Below the pieces are notes generated by a model that worked only from the letters and a program-made list of their open reading frames with translations, searched no databases and was not told where the DNA came from. Of a DNA stretch of 64,000 nt, positions 34,859 through 45,925 are shown piece by piece. This DNA is from Isoetes taiwanensis. Its lineage: Eukaryota > Streptophyta > Lycopodiopsida > Isoetales > Isoetaceae. Numbering within the stretch: position 1 is the stretch's first letter; each line of letters starts with the position of its first letter. The stretch is taken from assembly GCA_021234155.1 (NCBI GenBank), contig JAJEKV010000003.1:26767166-26831165 (forward strand). The letters are read 5' to 3'. The translations under genes were made by a program, and so were the position numbers.

Positions 34859-35775
34859 ATGGAGGAGGTTTCAACGTTATTATAGCAGGTCCAGCAACTT
34901 ATTCAAGTGTGCCAACAACTACAGTTAGACAATAAAGAGCTTAAGGAATGCCTTGTTTCACATGAATCCGCTTCTAGCTTTGGATTGAGGCTATCAGAGC
35001 CTAAGGTTAGCCTGCTAGAGAAGTTTGATGGCACTCGGTCCAAGCTTCGTGGCTTTTTGAATTAGACCAGACTTATGATCCAACTCCACCCTCACAGATA
35101 TCCCATGGCCCAAGAACAAGTTGGGCTAATTGGTTCTCTCCTCACAGAGCCAGCTCTAACTTGGTTTGCTCCTTTGTTGTAGAAAGGAGCCCCAGTGTTG
35201 CAAGATTTTGCTGTTTTCACTGCAGAGCTCGAGGCATACTTTGGAGACACCGATCGTCAGGGCACAGCAGTCGCAAAACTTTGCAATCTAAGGCAAGGCT
35301 CTCGTCCATCTTCAGTATATGCATCGCAATTTCGTTCAAATTGCAGTAGAAACAGCCTGGGATGATGTCGCACTTCGAGATTATTTCCGAAGGAGGTTAC
35401 GTGATGATGTCAAGGATATGTTGTAATCTATGGAGGACCCGCAGACTTTGAAAGAAGCCATCAGATTTGCAGTTCCCTGTGATAATTGATTCTTCGAACG
35501 TAGGCAAGAGAGACATAGTCAGGTTTTTCCAATCACACAAACGCCTGTAGCTACGGCGCTACGCCTGCCCCGATCTCATCTGTAGAATCCAGCAGGTCTG
35601 GTCCTGAGCCTATGCAGATTGATCGGGCAGTTCAAAGACCTTTATCTGCCCCTGAGAAGCAATGTCAGAGAGAGGCTAATCTTTGCCTCTACTATGGAGG
35701 AGCTGGTCATATTGCTCATAGATGCCCTGTGAAGCGCCCAGACCAATCAGAAAACTTCAGGGGCCGATCTGAGTA
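34859..35775 (+). pseudogene. B1 gag
   Basis: Begins MEEVSTLL with a coiled-coil-like QQLQLDNKELKE stretch, then a capsid-type core (EKFDGTRSKLRGF, GSLLTEPALTWFAPLL, VFTAELEAYFGD, KLCNLRQGSRPSSVYASQFR) like that of Tf1/sushi-group gag proteins, and a zinc-knuckle region (GGAGHIAHRCP). Fossil, broken in a few places. Confidence 0.7.
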
Positions 35776-38700
35776 GTAGGAGTCTCTCGTCGGCTGGCCA
35801 CCTCTTCTCAGACTCCTTCCATACTTCTTGACATTCTTATTCCATAGGATAAGATCAGCAAGGCATTTTTCATCTCTATATCATTGAAAATTGGCGACAC
35901 TTGATTGTGGTGCAAATGCTTGCTTTATAGATAGTGCGTTTGCCAGTAAGCACGCCATCTCTAGAAGCAAGGTTGAGCATCCTGGTTCTGTCGAAGTGAT
36001 TGATGGACGGAAGATCTCCTCCGGTGCGCCTCTTTAGGTTTTGTTCGAGGGAGTTTCTTGTAGTATTTCCTTCAATCTCATTAGCTAGCCCACATCGCCA
36101 ATAGTCTTGGGTCTCCGCCGGCTCGAGCTACATAACCCACAGTTGATTAATGTACTAGATCATTTCGATTTGCTAGTCCTAGCTCTAGTTCCAGTTCATC
36201 TGCGAGGTCTGCGCAGATTAACATCGACTTCCGTCCGTGCGGTATCATTAAGCCCCGATTCCATCCTTGCTATTCTGTTTACGCTCCATATTCTGATTCA
36301 ACTCTTGCCTCTGCTCCAGTTCATGCTCCAGATTCTGACCATATTCTCGATGATATCCCAGCCCCACCTTCAGCTCTAGTTTTCGCTCTTCCTCCGCTTA
36401 CGCTCCGGTTCTCGTTCTCGCGCTCCTACTCCTAGTTCTTGCTCTAGTCCCTACTCTAGTTCCTATTCCAATTACTCCTGTTCATGTTCATATTCATGTT
36501 CCTGCTTCTGTAGAGGCTTCTTCATGCCCTCAGTTTCGTATCTTAAAGATTTCTCTTCGCGAGTTCGTTAAATCTGGAAGGCAAAATCCAAGTTCAATAT
36601 TTGCAATCCAGGTTCATCCATCGGCTAGCTCGGCACCAGTAAAGTCTGCTCCAATGCTCCCAGATATTCTCTAATGTTTTTGACAAAGTCAAGGCCAGCA
36701 AGCTCCCAGAACATCGTCCATATGATTGTCCTATTGATTTGTAGCCCCGGACAATGCCGTCATATGGTCCAATATATGGTCTATCTCCCGCTGAGTTGAA
36801 GGCTTTGCGGGATTATATTGAAGAGAATCTAGCCACTGGTTTCATTCAACATTCTCAGTCCCCTGCTGGAATGTCTATCTTCTTCGTCAAAAAGAAGGGT
36901 GATTCACTGCGCCTGGTCGTTGATTATCGTGGCCTCAATAAAATCACAGTGCCAAATCTGTATCCGCTTCTCTGATCCCAGAGTTGTTGGAGCGACTCCA
37001 AGGTGCACATTATTTTACGAAGATTGATCTTCGGGGTGCCTACAATCTTATCTGGATCCGGGAGGGTGATGAGTGGAAAACAACTTTTCATACTCAGTAT
37101 GGCCATTTTGAGTACACAGCTATGCCGTTTGGACTTACAATGCTCCAGCCGTATTCTAGGATATGGCCAATGACGTCTTTCGAGAGTTCTTAGATACTTT
37201 TGTTATCATCTATTTGGATGATATTCTTATTTATTCTAAGACTCTCGAAGAACATGAGAGGCATGTTCGACAGGTCCTTTAGAAGCTTCGTGAAGCACAG
37301 TTTATATGCCAAACATGAGAAGTGTCAGTTCGAGCAGGATAATGTGAAGTTCCTTTGCTATCATATCACTCCACATGGAGTCTCTATGGATCCTAAAAAG
37401 GTCAGCACTGTTCTGGAGTGGTAAACACCTTCATCCGTTCGAGATGTTCAGTGTTTTCTTGGGTTTGCCAATTTCTATCAGCGTTTCATTCGGGATTATT
37501 CAGAGATTGCCCTTTCTTTGATATGCCTCACGGTTAAGGACGTGCCACTTGAATGAGTGTGGAGGCGGAATATGCTTTTGTTACTCTAAAGCATGCTTTT
37601 ACCACGGTGCCAGTTCTTGCTCATGCAGATCCTTTGCGCCCATATGCCGCCGGGCGAGATGCTTCTGATTTTGCTCTTGGTGGGATCCTATCACAGGAGG
37701 GGGATGACCATGAATTGCATCCAATCGCCTATCACTGAAGTTTCAGGCTGCTGAAATCAACTATCCCATATATGACAAGGAGTTGTTGGCGATAGTGGAT
37801 TCTTTCGAGGAGGAGAGATGTTTCCTGGAGAGATCTCCTTATAAGGTCACAGTCTATACAGATCATCAAAATCTAGAATATTTCCACCGCTCGAAAGTGC
37901 TCAAACGTCGTCAGGCTGGTGGCATACTCAAATATTATTTTGTATTGATTTCTGATCAAGTACTGTTCTGGATTCCTCCAAGGGAAGCCTGATGCCTTGT
38001 TTCGACGCTCCTACCTTGAGCCCAAGCTAGGTGATCCTGCATTTGATCAACAGTCACATCTTATTCTAGGGCTTGATCGGTTCCAGCTTATGGCCCTCAC
38101 TTTGTTCGAGAGACATCATGATATGGCCTTGTTGGAGTCTGTTCGAGCATCTTTGCCCTCCGATCTATTGGCTCAAGATGTATTCTCACACCTTGGCTCT
38201 GCATCATCTTCTTAGCAAATGCGATCAGACTATAATCGTTTCGAGGTTCGAGATGGACTCCTATTCCATGATGGGCTTCTAAAAGTATGTGCCAGATGGT
38301 GCTTCTAGGCTTCGAGTTCTTTAGGCTTGCCATGATTCATCTATGGCCGGACAGTTTGGAGTAGCCAAGCCTCTTGAACTTATTGGTCAAGAGTATTGGT
38401 GGCCTAGACTTCGTTGCTCTGTCAAAGCTTTTATTCGATCATGTGACATCTGCTGTCGAGCAAAGTTCCAAGGTATCTTCCTCATGGCCTTCTTCAGCCA
38501 TTGCCGGTACCCGATGGATCTTAGAAGAGCATTTCTATAGATTTTATTCCGGAGGTGCCACTCTCTCGGGGTTATGATGCCATCATGGTTGTTGTTGATC
38601 GTTTCTCTAAGATGGTTCATTTTATTCCCTGCAAAAACAACGGATCTTCTTCTTCGTGAAGTAGTCAGACTTCATGGCTTGCCCGATACTATCGTCAGCG

Positions 38701-39254
38701 ATCGTGGACTGCAGTTCGTCGCAGGCTTTTGAAAGCGGCTTTTGGAGTTATTGTATATCAACCACTCACTGACATCTGGTCATCATCCAGAAAGTAATGG
38801 GCAGGCAGAGCACATTAATCAGACTCTGGAGCAATATTTAAGGTGTTTTTATCAGTTATCAACAGGATGATTGGGTCGACTATATTCCATTAGCTGAGTT
38901 TGCCTATAATAACTCAGTATATGCTTCCACTGGCCAGACTCCATGATTTTTGAACTCTGGTCAGCATAATTCCCGTTGGTCCCGTGGTGTCGCTGGCGGT
39001 GACTCTGTCAATCCTAGTACCGAGTCTCGACTTGAGAAAACTCCAGGCTCTTCAATCAGATGTTCAACATCACCTTCACCAAGCACAGGAATGCTATTGG
39101 CATTATGCCGATTTGCATCGGCAAGAAGCTCCTAAATTTCACGTTGGGTGACATTGTCTGGCTTCTTCATAGGGACCTCCCTACCTCACGTCCCTGCAAC
39201 AAGCTTGACTATTGTCGTCTTGGTTCTTACCGGATCATGACTTAGATCAGCAAT
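35776..39254 (+). pseudogene. B1 pol: protease, RT, RNase H, integrase
   Basis: Protease-like sequence lies about 35,880-36,110. A Pro/Ala/Val/Ser-rich spacer with repeated short words follows to about 36,560. RT is at about 36,750-37,420 ([30 protein letters not shown]), RNase H at about 37,550-37,990 (DASDFALGGILSQEGDDHE, YTDHQNLEYF) and integrase at about 38,340-39,000 (QEYWWPRLR, then the [10 protein letters not shown] region). Fossil, broken in many places (about ten or more). Confidence 0.75.
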
Positions 39255-39624
39255 GTGGCATTCTGGCTCGACCTTCCTCCTGTTGTTAGGCTCCATCCAG
39301 TATTTCATGTTTCTCTATTGGAGCCCTACACAGTTAATACCTTCCCTGACCGTGTTCCTCTGCCGCCACCACCAATAGAAATTGATGATCACGAGGAGTT
39401 CGAGGTTGGAGAGATTCTGGACTCCAAGTTTCTCCGTCCGCGATTGTATTACTTTGTCGATTGGGAAGGTTACTCACCAAGTGATAGAACCTGGGAGCCT
39501 GCCGAGAATCTGACTAATGCTCCTGATAAAATTGCGGAGTTTCACCGACGTTACCCGGATAAGCCAAGTTTGAGTACTCCGGCCCCAGCTCCGAGGACTT
39601 GTCGTCGTCGTAGGAGGAGGATGG
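39255..39624 (+). pseudogene. B1 integrase tail with chromodomain
   Basis: This in-frame stretch has the post-core motif PVFHVSLLEPY, followed by a chromodomain (FEVGEILDSK, YFVDWEGYSPSDRTWEPAEN, FHRRYPDKP) with the aromatic positions expected for binding methylated histone tails. In chromoviruses the domain steers integration towards marked chromatin. The frame stops at the 3' LTR. This part of the element looks whole. Confidence 0.85.
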
Positions 39625-40134
39625 TGTGACGACTATAGATATACGTATCGTACGAACATTATACTCGCAATGTACAAAAGATGGTCGTCACACAGATGCA
39701 AAAGGGTAGTTGCACAAGACAGGGTTTAAACTCGCAACCTTCCAGTTGCGGATCACATACCCTTGCCAAGTGTGCTACCAATATGTTAAAGATATTCCTT
39801 TATGTCTTTCTCATATGTGGGGTTGCTTCGTGTTCTAGAATATTCTAGAACCTACATTCATGCGCGACACTTGGCATGATCTCATCCGTTGGAGTGGCGC
39901 GATCCTGGCCGTTGGCCTAGATATATAAGGAGGCACCTCTTTCTTGTCGAACCATTGCGGTTCAATGCCAGTCTTGAGCCTTCTAGGCATCTATCTCGTG
40001 TTCCGCTTGCCTTCATGCCATTGTACTCTTTGATTCCTATTCATATATCAGATTCATTGCCGATCTTGGCATATTTTTTCCGTTTCTTACATATTTTCCA
40101 CGTATTTTCCTTGTTTTTGCATAGGTTCATGACA
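39625..40134 (+). repeat. 3' LTR of B1
   Basis: A 510-bp LTR starting TGTGACGAC and ending CATGACA, uninterrupted. It carries the antisense tRNA-like block, a four-unit heat-shock element (39,833-39,850) and a TATATAA box (39,922-39,928). Confidence 0.85.
39833..39850. promoter_or_regulatory. Perfect four-unit heat-shock element in the 3' LTR
   Basis: TTCTAGAATATTCTAGAA is TTC-nn-GAA-nn-TTC-nn-GAA, the consensus for trimeric heat-shock factor, and is also the core of a 20-bp perfect palindrome. It lies about 70 bp upstream of the TATA box. Function is inferred. Confidence 0.65.
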
Positions 40135-41628
40135 TGTATTATTACTCATTCTTTCTTTTCTGGAGGTGAAAAATATTTTATATTTTCTCATAAAATATGG
40201 CCTAAGATTTTTGGCTTTTCGGAGGCCAAATTCTTTTTACGTATTAGATAATTTTTTAGTGCGGGGCATTATGCCTGTAAGGGCGGAGGCGGCATACCGA
40301 GCGGCGGAGTCAAGGGGGGCGCCGAATTTTTAAGGGGCATTAATGCCCCATGCACCCCAAAATTATCGGACGAATGCCCCATTTGTTTTAAATTTCCAAG
40401 CCAAACGCGTTTTTACGGCCATGGACAAGGACCTGCTGCACGATCGAGGAGGCTCGTTTTTGCAGCAAATCAGATCGTTTTTGCCACAAAAATTCTCTGC
40501 TTAAGCAAAAGAAACAAATCCATAGCTACAGAAAAATGTTTTTCTGTTGCAAAATCTGGAGAATCTTATTGATCCAAGCATTGGGTATCAGATCCATGAA
40601 CGGACTTCCCATTCCGGTGAAGATAATCGAAATAAGCAACATTTTCTTTCCATTCAATCCATCTGCAGGGAGGCCCTTTCGAAATATAAATTGGGTTGCC
40701 AAGAAATGGCAATAGAAATCATCTTCTTCAACTCCGTCGGGCTTCTTCAACTCCGGCGTCCCTGGCAAGCCCTTACCTTACCAAAGAAGAACTTACGTTA
40801 ATGAGAAGCGGCGCCGCTCCGCATAATGCGGAGCACCATTCTGCCTTATAATTACAGCGTAATAATGTCGTAATTTAAAGCAACCGGGCATTACGTTATT
40901 TTTAGGTTAGGTTGGCCAAAACATTTTTTAGAGTGAGGCTAGTCGTACTTTAAGCTGAATGTCTTGTTAAGCCATAATATTATAGTCAGGATCGAAGCAC
41001 GACGATGGTTGACGCGAAGAAGGCCTTGTATAGTCTTGTATGCTCTTTTTGCCCCTTCTATCCTCTGCTTTTCTTTGCTTGTGACCTATTATAAGGAGAC
41101 AAGCTATGGCTATAGCTATAGCCAATTCATAGATACACAAAAGAACATTTTCCTTCTTGATGAAAAACTAATAATGAGACAGGCCTTCGTCTTTCTTAAC
41201 CATGTTAACACACAATTCAAGGCTGTAAGCAAGAAATAGAAAGAGAAAAATAGATCCTGCAATTGTGCAACCTGCTATGGCGATGGCTATTTCTTTGTTT
41301 TACAAGTTATTGCTACCATTTATTTGCAAGCTTTTCCTCTCTTTTTGCAAGATATGGCTAAAGAAATAGCTTGAAGAGTAAACAAAAGGGTTGGATTCAG
41401 CTACATCTATCGTTTTTGATATGGGAAATAAAAATAAACTGCTATATGCTAAGGACGTGGAGTCCAAAGATGGCTTTTAGTCCAAAGAGGGCCTTTAGTC
41501 CAAAGATGGACCAAAGGGGCGTGCATGCTATATAGTAGCTCGGGGGAGAGCTCTGGGGCAGTTGTGTCATAGCTGAGGGCACGTGGTTGGGTGGTGAGAT
41601 AGCGTGCCACGTCAAGTGTCTGTTTTAG
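40135..41628. other. Unassigned; probably contains the 5' LTR of element C
   Basis: No gene was recognised. The primer site at 41,629 means an LTR must end near 41,625, but its start cannot be set because no second LTR copy of element C lies in the window. At 41,459-41,520 the phrase agtccaaagatgg/agtccaaagaggg is repeated three times. Confidence 0.45.
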
Positions 41629-41640
41629 TGGTATCAGAGC
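41629..41640 (+). other. Primer-binding site (initiator tRNA-Met), element C
   Basis: TGGTATCAGAGC is complementary to the 3' end of plant initiator tRNA-Met, the usual primer of many plant LTR elements. It sets the gag start at the ATG at 41,652, not at the earlier in-frame ATG at 41,604, which lies in LTR sequence. Confidence 0.85.
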
Positions 41641-41651
41641 AACAAGTTTCG

Positions 41652-44600
41652 ATGGCCGGTTCCCCTGCCAATGTTAACTTGGAAGATGAAGAGCTCAAGA
41701 AAAAACATTTTGAGTTAGAGCAAGATAATTCGCTCATGAGAGAAAAACTTGCAGCTGCCGAAGCTCGAATTGCGGAGCTGCAAGAACTGGATTCTCAGCG
41801 AGCGCAGGTGGCGCAGTTGCAGCAAGCTGCAGGGCGTCCACGTAGTGGCATCAAAACGGGTGCCAACGTCAAAATTGAATTCAAAAAGTATTCCGCTGCC
41901 ACTAATGATGCAGATGAACTTTTCGCGTGGCTCCGGGATTTGAATTCATATTTTGCTAAGACTAAAGATGACGAAGACACTCAGTTATATTTTGCTGAGC
42001 GTCATCTGGATGGGGTTGCAAAGGACTGGTGGCTGGATATCCAGAAGAACCAGCCAGTCGATCAACCTATTGTTACCTTTGCGGAATTTGAAAAGCAAAT
42101 CAAAAATCGTTTTTTGGGTCATAATTGGGAGCGCGATCTTATCGCGGAATGGAATAAGTTGACCCCACAAAACATGGAAACTGTTCGGTCCTTCGCCGCA
42201 CGAGTTTTAAAGAAAGGACTTCAGCTTAGTAAAAATGATACTGAGAAGTCTGAAAAACTCATGGGTGGGGTGCATCGTTGGGTACGGGCAAAGCTCGACC
42301 TGCAAGTTGCCAATCTTTCTTTTGGTGAGCTCTGTAAGATGGCAGAGAAAGTAGAGGAGGAAGGTTTGGCCCTTACTGAAGCCATTAATGCTCAACGTGG
42401 CCTCAAAGTTTCTATGAAAGAGGCGAGTGGTTTTCGTGATAAATCAATGGGATCTGCTCCAGGGTCTGGGCCATTCAAATGGCCGCACACAGATGTTGCC
42501 GATAATGAACCCGTTGGGGCCAAAGAGCCAAAGGAATCGTATCAAGCACACAAGAAGCGGCTTATGCGGGAAAATAAGTGTTTTGTTTGTTATTCAACTG
42601 ATCATAAGTTTTATGAATGCCCTACTTATTTGAAAAAGAAGAAAGGGGAACGAAAGGAAGCTACACCTACTCTTAAGTCTGGGACTAAGAAAGAGGATAA
42701 AAGTAAGAAAGTAGCTTCTGTTCGCGGAGATGGAAAAGGGAAGAAGGTGGCTACGGTCCGGGAAAAATCGGATATGGATTCTGTTGAGAATAGTAGTCTC
42801 TTACGATTTTGGGCTACTATTCAAGATCAAAAAGTACATGTCCTATTCGATCCGGGCAGTGAGTTTGATTTTATTTCTGCTCGCTTGGTAAAAGAACTAA
42901 AATTAACTTCTATTCCTTTATCAAGCGATGTAGAATTATCTTCTGCTTTCTTGAATGTTGCCCCTCCGCCTTCTTCATTTATGGTCAAGGATGTTGAATT
43001 TCAATTGCAGGGATATATCTGTAAACGTTCTTTCATGGTTTCTGACCTTGGAGGTATGGATATTATTCTAGGCATGCCATGGCATAAGGCTATTAATCCT
43101 CTTATAGATTGGAAAGCAGGTATTGTTATGTTATCCTTGGAAGGGGGTAAAAAGACCTTCAAGTTTGTGAAGGATGATATTGTGTCCCCTATTCCAACAG
43201 TTTCTGTTGTACAGTTTAAACGTTTGGCAATGAAAACTCATTTTGTGTATTTGGTGGTTTTGCGTCCTAAGTCTGATGTATCTCCATTAAATGAGCGTCA
43301 ACCAATCTTTTTGCATTATTTTGATGATGTCTTTTCAAATGAAATTCCACAAACTTTGCCACCCCAACGTTTGGAGGACCACAGGATTGATCTTCTTCCT
43401 GGGAAAGAACCTCCTAATCAAGCTCCTTATCGGAGAATGCATGGCCAACAAGTTGAGATTAGGCGCCAGCTTGATGAGTTACTTCAAGCTGGATTGATCC
43501 GCCATAGTACTTCACCTTTTGGTGCTCCTGTCTTGTTGGTTAAGAAAAAAGATAATTCTTGGCGCATGTGTATAGATTATCGCGCTTTGAATAAGATAAC
43601 CATAAAGAATCGGTTTCCTATCCCAAGGGCGGATGATTTGTTTGATCAACGCCAAGGTGCCACAGTTTTTAGCCGTCTTGATCTTAAGTCAGGGTATTGG
43701 CAACTTAAGGTTGCACCTGAAGATGTTCACAAGACTGCGTTTAGGACAACCTTTGGACATTATGAGTTTTTAGTCATGCCATTTGGACTTACAAATGTGC
43801 CAGCTTCTTTTGCGAGGCTAATGGGGCGAATATTTGAAGATGTGCATGGTGTTTATGTTGTCGTGTTCTTTGATGACATATTGGTTTTTAGTAAGTCCAA
43901 GGAAGATCATTACTTGCATTTGCGGGAGGTTTTTCGTCGGTTAAGGGAGGAGTCTATTACTCTTAATCCTAAGAAAAGTATCTTTTTCCAATCGGAAATT
44001 GAATATTTGGGTCATATTGTTTGCGCTGAGGGTCTTAAAGTTGATCCCAGTAAGGTACAAGCAATTGTGGATTGGCCTGTACCTACTTCAGTTGCTGCAT
44101 TGCGTTCTTTTCTGGGCTTATGCAGTTATTATAGGAAGTTTGTACAGAATTTTGCTCGTTTAGCTTCAGATTTATATTTGTTGCTACGAAAAGATGTTCC
44201 TTTCCAATGGAATCATAATCATCAGTTTGCTTTCCAAGTTTTAAAGGATGCCATGGTTAATCCTCCTGTTCTGCGTTTGCCAAAGTTTGGTCTACCTTTC
44301 TTGTTATGTGTTGATGCAAGTGGTGTGGCTTTGGGCGCGGTTTTGATGCAGGATGGTCATCCTATTGCTTATGAAAGTCGGAAGTTTTCTGACACGGAAA
44401 GTAGATATAGTGTTTATGATAAGGAATTTCTGGCTGTCATTCATGCTTTGAAAGTGTGGCGACACTATCTTATAGGGTCAACAGCTCATATTTTGACTGA
44501 CCACCAAAGCATTAGGCACATTGTTTCACAGAAAACATTATCGGAAAGGCAGTTGAAATGGGTTGCTTTTATGCAGCAATATGATTTCTCAGTGGATTAT

Positions 44601-44733
44601 CGTCCTGGTAAAGAGAATGTTGTAGCTGATGCTTTAAGTAGACGTTATGCAGTTTGTTCTCTTTCTATAGCACAATCCAACCATTTGGAGGAAATGAAGC
44701 CATTGTATGCCACTGACCCTGATTATAAGGATA
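41652..44733 (+). CDS. Element C gag-protease-RT-RNase H polyprotein (open)
   Basis: The frame opens MAGSPANVN. In order: a coiled coil (about residues 10-55), a retrotransposon gag core (FAWLRDLNSYFAK, AKDWWLDIQ, FEKQIKNRFLG, about 90-210), a CCHC knuckle (CFVCYSTDHKFYEC, about 310), a basic Lys-rich spacer, an aspartic protease (about 400-500, ending ILGMPWH), RT (about 600-790: WRMCIDYRALNKIT, FSRLDLKSGYWQL, VVFFDDILVFS) and RNase H (about 870-1000: LCVDASGVALGAVLMQDG, YSVYDKEFLAVIHALK, LTDHQSI, VADALSRR). The frame meets inserted hAT-like sequence at 44,734. The protein makes and copies the element's RNA into DNA inside virus-like particles. Confidence 0.9.
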
Positions 44734-45912
44734 CGTGGAATAAAATAACGGCTAAGGTTAGCCAAATGGCTATATTATAGCAATTTTGCCAAGAAAAACG
44801 GCTAAAGTAAATGGAAAAAATGCCCAAAAAAAAGAAAATTTTAGCCCAATTTTTTTGCCGCCCGAGTGAGTTTTTAGGTTGAATAGCCAAACCTTTACCA
44901 CCAAATATATCCATCAGGACATTGATTAGCTAAACCTAAGATAGAGTGGGCTTGGAAAAATGGATAGATTAGCCCGAAATTCAACACCAATGTATGTAGT
45001 AACTTTAAAAAATTTCAAATAGGGTTTATATTTTTTCTTTCTTTTTTCCATGTTCTTTCTTGTTCCAAGTACAAAGTTGAAGCATTAGAGGAAAAGGAAC
45101 AATATAATCCTTTTTTTTTAGGTTTTTGAATATTATCTTTTTTTTTTGAAGAATATAAGAATATATTAAACCACTAGAATGCGATCAAGTACAATGATAA
45201 GTGTGGTGCTAAGAAATGAAGCGCCCATCATGATCCGCAATCTGTAGGAATGTCGACCAAATTTCCCGCTTTAACTGTGCCAGACAAGCTTGAAACTTGG
45301 TAAGCCTGCCACAACTTATGCCTCAAGATCGGAACCAACCGAAAAGGGCTAAGCACTGCATTCTGAAAGACCTTCGCTCTCCGTCTTTTCCAAATCAGCC
45401 ACAAAAGCCAAGCTCTCAGATAAATGAAAGGCCCGCCGGCAGCCTTTGCCCACACCGCTAGGAAGGACTCCGAAGAGAATCTTCTGACTACATAGTGAAG
45501 TCCCAAAGAGGGCTCTCACCCAGGACCAAACTGCCCCTACCTCTGTGCATAGGACAAAGCAGTGCTCAATGGTCTCACGTCGCCTCCCACATAAAGGTCA
45601 TGTTTCCGCTACCTGAGGCTTGAACCTGTGCACTCGGACATTCACCCTGTGGTTTTTGAATATTATCTTGATTTATGTATTTACAATAAATTTAGTGTCT
45701 TTGCCAAAATGCTTGGATTCTTTTAAATTACTATAGCATGATGGCTAATATTTGCCTTCCCATTTTGTGAAAGTTTAGTCAAACACAAGAAACTGTGATG
45801 GAGAAAAACCATTTAGTTTAGCCAAGCGTTAGAAACTTCTAGCCCCAATTTGAAGGTAGTTTAGCTAAACCTATTTTGACTACACTAAAATATAGTAGTA
45901 ATTTATTCCATG
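44734..45912. mobile_element. Non-autonomous hAT-like element with 8-bp TSD
   Basis: Flanked by TAAGGATA on both sides (44,726-44,733 and 45,913-45,920). The ends are short inverted repeats: CGTGGAATAAAATA and, complemented, CATGGAATAAATTA. An 8-bp duplication with short inverted ends fits the hAT superfamily. There is no transposase. Inside, a palindrome GGCTAAGGTTAGCC lies near the left end. The element carries an L1 fragment (45,140-45,650); without it the element is about 650 bp. A second partial copy begins at 46,926. Confidence 0.8.
45140..45650 (-). mobile_element. L1 3' fragment with 19-bp TSD, nested
   Basis: Perfect 19-bp flanks, ggtttttgaatattatctt, lie at 45,121-45,139 and 45,651-45,669, and a T run at the left is the poly(A) on the minus strand. 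The 511-bp body encodes the RVT zinc-binding tail of an L1 ORF2 (CRRRETIEHCFV, then AWLLWLIWKRRRAKVFQN). This is a heavily 5'-truncated insertion made by target-primed reverse transcription. Confidence 0.9.
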
Positions 45913-45925
45913 TAAGGATATTTAG

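Larger units (their letters stand above)
30828..38434. repeat. Segmental duplication, copy 1
   Basis: Collinear with 55,582-64,000: the edge of the gulonolactone-oxidase-like exon, 1.8 kb of non-repetitive-looking DNA, and element B with its nested solo LTR. Because unique flanking DNA and the nested insertion are shared, this is a duplication of a block rather than two insertions. Homology runs to the end of the window, so the true length is larger. Confidence 0.95.
32687..40134 (+). mobile_element. Chromodomain Ty3/gypsy retrotransposon (element B1), broken
   Basis: It runs from a TGTGAGG-starting 5' LTR through gag, protease, RT, RNase H, integrase and a C-terminal chromodomain to a 3' LTR ending CATGACA. 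A purine tract (aggaggagg) abuts the 3' LTR. Flanks ggtat and tgtat share four of five bases, consistent with a target duplication. RT wording ([24 protein letters not shown]) is closer to the Tcn1/sushi style of chromoviruses than to the common seed-plant clades. The two LTRs differ by roughly 10-15% by eye, so the insertion is old. The coding region is broken in many places. A solo LTR of another family sits in its 5' LTR. Confidence 0.88.

Noticed and set aside
41604-41651. Earlier ATG for the element C polyprotein
   Set aside because: It lies upstream of the primer-binding site, inside LTR sequence. The ATG at 41,652 is the better start.
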